Positions 1 through 4,249 of a stretch of DNA of 6,333 nt are shown one piece after another (the first letter of the stretch is position 1; each line of letters opens with the position of its first letter). The stretch covers positions 1 through 6,333 of the forward strand of contig JAITED010000149.1 of assembly GCA_031282235.1 (NCBI GenBank), given 5' to 3'. Source of the DNA: Propionibacteriaceae bacterium. GTDB taxonomy: Bacteria; Actinomycetota; Actinomycetes; Propionibacteriales; Propionibacteriaceae. The notes under the pieces are model-generated. The model did no database searches. It saw only the letters and a program-made list of their open reading frames with translations, and was not told where the DNA came from. The position numbers were made by a program, and so were the translations under genes.

Positions 1-875
1 ATGAGTCACACCCTATATCGTTGGCATCGGTCGAGTTTCCCGATAGCTTGAAATCATTGACCATCGGAAACGCGGCATTTGCACAACAAGCTACTGCTAG
101 GGGTGGTGCGACTTTGTTGGAGTCAGTGGTACTCCCGCCTAATTTGACCTCACTGACTATTGGGCAATCGGCGTTTGGGCAAGTGACTAGTGGCGGCGGT
201 GCAACGACGTTGCGAAAGTTTGTGCTTCCGATGGATAAGCCTCCGGTTACGCTGAGTTTAAGCCCCGCCATTACCACGCTGGTAACGGATAGCGGTAGCG
301 CAGTGTTGCCGTGGTTTTGGTTGGGTGCTAACGATGTGACTTCGGATACGGTGTGGGAAAACAACGTAGGCAAGGGCAAATACCCGCTGTTCAGCTACAG
401 CTCGCTCACATTTGACCCGAACGGGGGAACACTGTCAGGTGCGGATACGAACGGACTGATTAAGACAGAGGTCTACCCAGAATGGGTCGATTACGACACG
501 TTTAATTTCGCGGTGCAACCGCTGGCTGCTGTTGGTCTGCCTGCTGCACCTGTGGGTTTTGTCACGGATGGGGTCGCGTGGGAGTTTGCCGGTTGGGATG
601 TGCCTAACTCTGGTTTGGTGCCGCTTGCTGCTACCGAGTTTCAGCCCGGATTTGGTTTCACAACGCTGACGGCGCGGTGGGAAACGCCTCAGGAGGCTCC
701 CGCTGCGGACGGGGCATCCACTGAGCCTGAGGTGGCAGACTCTAGCACTGTGGCGCTCACAGGTGGTTCTCCGGCTACCGATACCAATTTCGCATTTCTG
801 AGCCTATACGCAGTTTTAACGCTGGCTGGGATTGCCGGGCTATTCGCCCGGTCGCGTCAGGCGACGGTGCGCTAA
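1..875 (+). CDS. Cell-surface protein, C-terminal part (BspA-like LRR + InlB B-repeat-like module + membrane anchor), 5' end outside window
   Basis: The reading frame is open from the left edge (first full codon at base 3) to TAA at 873-875, so this is the 3' part of a longer gene. The TTG at 21 lies inside a repeat and is unlikely to be the start. In order, the 290 visible residues hold two leucine-rich repeats of the LxxVxLPxxLxSLTIGxxAFxQ type (bases 21-209) and the start of a third. A linker follows, then an InlB B-repeat-like module at about 405-683 (it begins LTFDPNGGTLSG, then WEFAGW, and ends LTARWE). Next come a Pro/Ala/Glu-rich acidic spacer and a hydrophobic segment (789-848) before a basic tail (RSRQATVR). 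Modules like these are typical of secreted adhesins or matrix-like surface proteins of host-associated bacteria; the ligand cannot be read from sequence. The signal peptide, if any, lies beyond the edge. It is transcribed toward uvrB but is probably unrelated to repair, because uvrB has its own promoter. Surface location is fairly sure; adhesin role is inference. Confidence 0.85.
   Translation, partial: ESHPISLASVEFPDSLKSLTIGNAAFAQQATARGGATLLESVVLPPNLTSLTIGQSAFGQVTSGGGATTLRKFVLPMDKPPVTLSLSPAITTLVTDSGSAVLPWFWLGANDVTSDTVWENNVGKGKYPLFSYSSLTFDPNGGTLSGADTNGLIKTEVYPEWVDYDTFNFAVQPLAAVGLPAAPVGFVTDGVAWEFAGWDVPNSGLVPLAATEFQPGFGFTTLTARWETPQEAPAADGASTEPEVADSSTVALTGGSPATDTNFAFLSLYAVLTLAGIAGLFARSRQATVR
21..209 (+). 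repeat. Two tandem leucine-rich repeat units within the surface protein gene
   Basis: Unit 1 spans 21-116 (32 codons) and unit 2 spans 117-209 (31 codons). A third begins at 210 (LRKFVLP) and then degenerates. The shared core is L-x-S-V-x-x-P-x-x-L-x-S-L-T-I-G-x-x-A-F-x-Q, followed by a Gly/Ala/Thr-rich stretch of about ten residues. Further units probably lie to the left of the window. The units are clearly alike at protein level but diverged at DNA level, so they are not a recent duplication. Confidence 0.75.
750..872 (+). other. C-terminal anchor region: sorting-signal-like VALTG, hydrophobic segment, basic tail
   Basis: The end of the surface protein has the three-part layout of a sortase signal: a pentapeptide VALTG (750-764) followed by another Gly, about 20 hydrophobic residues (789-848), and a tail with three Arg. 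The pentapeptide is not a canonical LPXTG; only the T-G and the layout fit, with Ala in place of Pro as in LAXTG-type motifs. The alternative is a plain C-terminal transmembrane anchor without sortase processing. Confidence 0.5.
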
Positions 876-901
876 CCACTCCCAGCGGGCAGCGCTAAAA
901 C

Positions 902-923
902 TGTCGGTGGGAGCAAGTAGTGT
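902..923 (+). promoter_or_regulatory. uvrB promoter, PafBC-type (RecA-NDp): TGTCGGTG-N8-TAGTGT
   Basis: TGTCGGTG (902-909) is followed by exactly 8 bases and then TAGTGT (918-923). This matches the published consensus TGTCRGTG-N8-TANNNT of the RecA-independent DNA-damage promoter of mycobacteria, where the WYL-domain regulator PafBC helps RNA polymerase read the first element in place of a -35 box. Seven bases separate the -10 from the uvrB ATG, which puts the predicted transcription start at or within a base of the start codon, with the TGTCGGTG block centred near -26. No LexA-type palindrome is visible here. The match is direct; use of PafBC in this organism is inferred. Confidence 0.85.
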
Positions 924-930
924 TTAGGGC

Positions 931-3009
931 ATGAGGCCGGTAGAGCAGATAACACGTAGGGTGGCACCGTTTCGGATGCGCGCTGATTTTCAACCGTCGG
1001 GGGATCAACCGGCGGCTATCGCCGAGTTGGAGCGGCGGGTGCGCGCAGGGGAGCAGCATGTGGTGTTGCTGGGGGCTACCGGCACCGGAAAGACTGCAAC
1101 TATCGCTTGGTTGGCGGAGCGGTTGCAGCGCCCGATGTTGGTGATGCAGCCGAATAAGACGTTGGCTGCGCAGTACACCTCGGAGCTGCGGCAGTTTTTT
1201 CCAGATAACGCGGTGGAGTACTTCGTTTCGTATTACGACTACTACCAGCCCGAGGCGTATGTGCCGCAAACCGACACCTACATCGAGAAAGATTCCAGCC
1301 TCAATGAGGAGGTGGAGCGGCTGCGGCACTCTGCCACTAACTCCCTGCTGACTAGGCGAGATGTTATCGTGGTGGCTACCGTATCCGCCATTTATGGGTT
1401 GGGCACGCCGCAGGAATACGTAGACCGGATGCTCACACTGCGCGTCGGGCAGGAGTGGGAGCGGCTGGCGCTGCTTCGGCAGTTGGTCGAGATGCAGTAT
1501 GTGCGCAACGATTTGGCGGGCACGCGCGGCACATTTCGGGTGCGCGGCGACACTATCGAGATATTCCCCATGTACGAGGAGATGGCGGTGCGCGCCGAGT
1601 TTTTCGGTGACGAGATAGAACTGCTCACCGTCATCCATCCGCTCACGGGGGAGATTGTGACGGAGAGTCAGGAGATGTACGTATTCCCAGCGTCGCATTA
1701 CGTAGCGGGGGCTGAACGTATGGAGCGCGCTATCGCCGATATTGAGGCTGAGCTGGCGGCGCGGTTGCAGGAGTTTGAGACTCAGGGGAAGCTGCTGGAG
1801 GCGCAGCGGCTCAAGATGCGTACCACGTATGACTTGGAGATGATGCGCAACATCGGCACCTGTTCCGGCATCGAAAACTACTCGCGCCACATCGACGGGC
1901 GAGAGGTGGGCACTCCACCCAACTGTTTACTGGATTACTTCCCGGAAGATTTTCTGCTGGTGATTGACGAATCGCACGTCACGGTGCCGCAGATTGGGGG
2001 GATGTACGAGGGCGACATGAGCCGCAAACGCACCTTGGTGGAGTTCGGGTTCCGGTTGCCATCGGCGCTAGACAACCGGCCTTTACGCTTCGAAGAGTTC
2101 AAGGCGCGCATCGGCCAAACCGTTTACTCGTCTGCCACCCCCGGCCCATACGAAACTGGGCTAGCCGACGGGTTCGTAGAACAGATTATCCGCCCCACCG
2201 GGTTGGTTGACCCGGAGATAATAGTGAAACCCACCCGGGGTCAAGTGGATGATTTGACCAACGAGATTGCGCTGCGGGTTGAGAAAAACGAGCGGGTGTT
2301 GGTCACCACTTTGACGAAAAAGATGGCCGAAGACCTAAGCGATTATCTGGTGGAGCACGGCATCCGGGCGCGCTATCTGCACTCCGATATCGACACTTTG
2401 CGCCGCGTCGAACTGCTGCGTGAACTGCGGCTCGGTGAGTTTGATGTGCTGGTGGGCATCAACCTGCTGCGGGAGGGGCTGGACTTGCCGGAGGTGTCGC
2501 TGGTGGCGATTCTCGACGCGGACAAGGAGGGGTTCTTGCGTTCCACCCGCTCGTTGATTCAGACCACCGGGCGCGCCGCCCGTAACGTGTCCGGTCAGGT
2601 GTATATGTATGCCGACCACATCACCGCTTCGATGGCCGCCGCGATTGATGAGACGAACCGGCGGCGTGCGAAGCAGATTGCGTATAACACCGCCCACGGC
2701 ATAGACCCCCAGCCGCTGCGCAAGAAAATCGCGGACATCACCGAGATGTTGGCTAGGGAGGAAGTCGATAATGAACACCTAGGTCGCAAAGCTGGGCGCG
2801 GTCGTGGCGGACAAGTGGGGGTGTTGGGAGCCAGACAGCTAGATCCTTCCAACCTAGCCGCCGGAGAACTCTCCGACCTAGTAGATGAACTCACCACCCA
2901 GATGCGCACCGCCGCCGAAAGCCTACAGTTTGAGCTAGCCGCCCGCCTCCGCGACGAAATAGCCGACCTAAAGAAAGCGCTCCGCGCCATGATAGAAGCG
3001 TCGCGGTGA
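931..3009 (+). CDS. uvrB: Excinuclease ABC subunit UvrB (DNA helicase-like damage verification subunit)
   Basis: UvrB is loaded by UvrA at bulky DNA lesions, verifies the damage by strand separation, and then recruits UvrC for the two incisions of nucleotide excision repair; it acts in the cytoplasm on the chromosome. The 692 residues match the family's usual length. Visible parts are Walker A GATGTGKT (residues 48-55), the beta-hairpin rich in Tyr that is inserted between DNA strands (about 101-121, YDYYQPEAYVPQTDTY), Walker B DESH (346-349), helicase motif III SATPG (401-405), motif V region GINLLREGLDLPE (509-521), motif VI QTTGRAARN (544-552), and a C-terminal UVR domain (about 645-685) that binds UvrC/UvrA. 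The ATG is the first possible start: a TAG stop lies in frame at 925-927. There is no usable Shine-Dalgarno, in keeping with a leaderless mRNA from the promoter just upstream. The last 84 codons use CTA for Leu far more than the rest. Identification is secure. Confidence 0.98.
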   Translation: MRPVEQITRRVAPFRMRADFQPSGDQPAAIAELERRVRAGEQHVVLLGATGTGKTATIAWLAERLQRPMLVMQPNKTLAAQYTSELRQFFPDNAVEYFVSYYDYYQPEAYVPQTDTYIEKDSSLNEEVERLRHSATNSLLTRRDVIVVATVSAIYGLGTPQEYVDRMLTLRVGQEWERLALLRQLVEMQYVRNDLAGTRGTFRVRGDTIEIFPMYEEMAVRAEFFGDEIELLTVIHPLTGEIVTESQEMYVFPASHYVAGAERMERAIADIEAELAARLQEFETQGKLLEAQRLKMRTTYDLEMMRNIGTCSGIENYSRHIDGREVGTPPNCLLDYFPEDFLLVIDESHVTVPQIGGMYEGDMSRKRTLVEFGFRLPSALDNRPLRFEEFKARIGQTVYSSATPGPYETGLADGFVEQIIRPTGLVDPEIIVKPTRGQVDDLTNEIALRVEKNERVLVTTLTKKMAEDLSDYLVEHGIRARYLHSDIDTLRRVELLRELRLGEFDVLVGINLLREGLDLPEVSLVAILDADKEGFLRSTRSLIQTTGRAARNVSGQVYMYADHITASMAAAIDETNRRRAKQIAYNTAHGIDPQPLRKKIADITEMLAREEVDNEHLGRKAGRGRGGQVGVLGARQLDPSNLAAGELSDLVDELTTQMRTAAESLQFELAARLRDEIADLKKALRAMIEASR

Positions 3010-3061
3010 GTAGGGAGGGCGAAATAGTGACGAAACACTGTGTAGCGGGGCGTAAATGCGG

Positions 3062-3067
3062 TATGCT
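3062..3067 (+). promoter_or_regulatory. Possible -10 element (TATGCT) for the TerC-family gene
   Basis: TATGCT lies 52 bases after uvrB and about 120 bases before the TerC coding start. No convincing -35 is seen at 16-18 bases upstream (about TGTGTA), so this is only a candidate. A start here would place the 3082-3104 palindrome in the first part of the transcript. Confidence 0.25.
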
Positions 3068-3081
3068 CCCTTTAACGAGAA

Positions 3082-3104
3082 TCCACTGGGTCACCCAGCG
3101 TGGA
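3082..3104 (+). other. Palindrome/hairpin in the uvrB-TerC gap
   Basis: CTGGGT-C-ACCCAG (3086-3098) is a perfect 6+1+6 palindrome. It is extended outward by TCCA (3082-3085) pairing with TGGA (3101-3104) across a two-base CG bulge on the right arm. As RNA it would give a stable stem with a 3-base loop. No T-run follows, so it may be a Rho-assisted or U-less terminator for uvrB, a leader structure, or a repressor operator for the TerC gene. The rest of the 178-base gap (3010-3187) shows no gene, and I could not fit a known riboswitch to it. Confidence 0.5.
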
Positions 3105-3143
3105 GTGGTCGCCGTTAGGTGTGGGTAACTCGATAAGAATGCC

Positions 3144-3178
3144 AGAAGGAGTTGGTGTCCGCAGTGCTCTTGTTGGAG
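3144..3178 (+). promoter_or_regulatory. Two competing ribosome binding sites for the TerC-family gene
   Basis: AGAAGGAG (3144-3151) is the stronger match to the 16S rRNA tail, but the in-frame starts after it are badly spaced: TTG 3152 at 0 bases, GTG 3155 at 3, GTG 3164 at 12. GGAG (3175-3178) is weaker but stands 9 bases before ATG 3188, which also opens the part that resembles family members. ATG 3188 is therefore preferred; GTG 3164 is the main rival. Confidence 0.5.
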
Positions 3179-3187
3179 ACCCCACGT

Positions 3188-4168
3188 ATGGATATCCATA
3201 TCTATACCTGGGTGATTACTATTGTGGTGCTAGTAGGCATCATTGTGGTGGACGGCTTGGTGTTGCACCACGAAGAAAAGGTTCCCACCACTGCCGAATC
3301 GGCGCGCTCCACGCTGTTTTATATTGCGCTGGCGTGCGCGTTTGGGGTTGGCATAGGTCTTTTCGCCAACTGGGAACACGCCGCCCAATACTTCAACGGC
3401 TATCTGCTGGAGAAGTCGCTATCGGTTGACAACCTGTTCCTGTTCCTCATCATCTTGGAGAAACAGCGGGTGCCCCGCGAGTTGCAACACTTCGCTCTCA
3501 CCATGGGTATCTTGGCGGCGCTGGTGCTGCGCGGCGGTTTCATCGCTTTGGGCGCAGCGTTGGTCGAAAACTTCGCTTGGATATTCTTCCTGTTCGGTGC
3601 GTATCTGCTCTACACCGCATACACCATCATGCGTGACTTCCGAAGTCACAAGGATGAAGCAGAACACAAAGGCGACGAGGGCATTTTCATGCACTGGATT
3701 AAAAAGGTGGTGCCCACCACTGGCACTTGGGAGCATGAGCGGCTCTGGGTGAAAGTGGACGGCAAGCACGCCTTTACGTTGATGTTCTTCACCATCGCGT
3801 CGCTGGAGTTGGCCGACTTGATGTTCGCGCTGGACTCAATCCCCGCAATCTTCGGCGTCACTCAGGAGCCATACGTGGTGTTCACCGCGTCCATCTTCGC
3901 GCTGATGGGGTTGCGGCAGTTGTTTTTCCTCATCGGCGACCTGCTGGAGAAGTTGCAGTACCTATCCGTCGGCCTGTTCTTCCTGCTGGCTTTCATCGGC
4001 GTGAAACTGATTCTGCACGCGCTACACCACTATCACATCATCGCTTGGGAAGTGTCCACTTGGGTATCGCTGGTGTTTATCGTGGTGGACTTGGGCATCA
4101 CCGCGTTGATAAGCATCTGGAAATCGAGGAAGGACGCGCGGGAGGCGTTGGCACTGATTGACAACTGA
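3188..4168 (+). CDS. TerC-family integral membrane protein (putative metal ion exporter)
   Basis: From ATG 3188 the protein has 326 residues, a usual length for the family; upstream in-frame starts would add up to 12 residues. It is almost wholly hydrophobic, with about eight or nine membrane segments (near 8-26, 43-60, 78-91, 103-124, 128-147, 197-222, 231-250, 256-278, 290-310). A charged cytoplasm-like loop lies between, at about 150-195 (DFRSHKDEAEHKGDEG), and the C-terminus is basic. The two family signatures are clear: EKSLSVDNLFLF (75-86) and DLMFALDSIPAIF (210-222), whose acidic residues inside the membrane (D81, D210, D216) are the expected cation ligands. Characterised TerC/Alx/MeeF-type relatives are linked to tellurite resistance and to manganese export, in some cases loading secreted metalloenzymes. 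The substrate here cannot be told from sequence. It lies between uvrB and uvrA with its own leader; as I recall, TerC genes near uvrB occur in other actinobacteria too, but no functional link to repair follows from that. Confidence 0.92.
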   Translation: MDIHIYTWVITIVVLVGIIVVDGLVLHHEEKVPTTAESARSTLFYIALACAFGVGIGLFANWEHAAQYFNGYLLEKSLSVDNLFLFLIILEKQRVPRELQHFALTMGILAALVLRGGFIALGAALVENFAWIFFLFGAYLLYTAYTIMRDFRSHKDEAEHKGDEGIFMHWIKKVVPTTGTWEHERLWVKVDGKHAFTLMFFTIASLELADLMFALDSIPAIFGVTQEPYVVFTASIFALMGLRQLFFLIGDLLEKLQYLSVGLFFLLAFIGVKLILHALHHYHIIAWEVSTWVSLVFIVVDLGITALISIWKSRKDAREALALIDN

Positions 4169-4171
4169 TAC

Positions 4172-4205
4172 GTCGGCTAGTTGGGCTTCCCAACAGCAAG
4201 ACGAC
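4172..4205 (+). terminator. Bulged hairpin after the TerC-family gene, likely terminator
   Basis: The core stem GTTGGG (4180-4185) / CCCAAC (4189-4194) has a 3-base CTT loop. It extends through GCT (4176-4178) / AGC (4195-4197) across a single bulged A, and then GTCG (4172-4175) / CGAC (4202-4205) across a 4-base bulge. It begins 3 bases after the TerC stop and ends 15 bases before the uvrA promoter motif. No T-run follows, as is common for actinobacterial terminators. It would insulate uvrA from read-through. Confidence 0.55.
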
Positions 4206-4220
4206 CACCGCGTCAAAAAC

Positions 4221-4242
4221 TGTCAGTGGTGCCAGATACGAT
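4221..4242 (+). promoter_or_regulatory. uvrA promoter, PafBC-type (RecA-NDp): TGTCAGTG-N8-TACGAT
   Basis: TGTCAGTG (4221-4228) is followed by exactly 8 bases and TACGAT (4237-4242), a full match to TGTCRGTG-N8-TANNNT. Seven bases separate the -10 from the uvrA ATG at 4250, the same spacing as at uvrB. The similarity reaches further left: AAAACTGTCAGTGG (4216-4229) against AAAACTGTCGGTGG at uvrB (897-910), one difference in 14. No LexA-type box is seen nearby. Confidence 0.88.
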
Positions 4243-4249
4243 AAATGCT

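Noticed and set aside
879..913. CTCCCA (879-884) / TGGGAG (908-913) and the small AGCG/CGCT hairpin (884-896) as terminator of the surface protein gene
   Set aside because: The long arm pairs through the uvrB promoter with a 23-base loop, the small stem has only 4 pairs, and no T-run follows; too weak to call.
895..1890. 331-codon open frame on the minus strand opposite the first half of uvrB
   Set aside because: It lies fully opposite conserved uvrB codons, its protein shows no family motif and has low-complexity His/Leu/Arg/Pro composition typical of an antisense shadow.
3010..3187. yybP-ykoY manganese riboswitch before the TerC gene
   Set aside because: Looked for because of the known association, but the conserved GGGGAGUAG-type core and its partner loop are not found.
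3100..3429. 109-codon plus-strand frame overlapping the start of the TerC gene
   Set aside because: It has no ribosome site, an odd composition, and overlaps the well-supported TerC frame, so it is a shadow.
4229..4231. In-frame GTG upstream as a longer uvrA start
   Set aside because: It lies within the promoter motif and upstream of the predicted transcript start; the family opening begins at ATG 4250.
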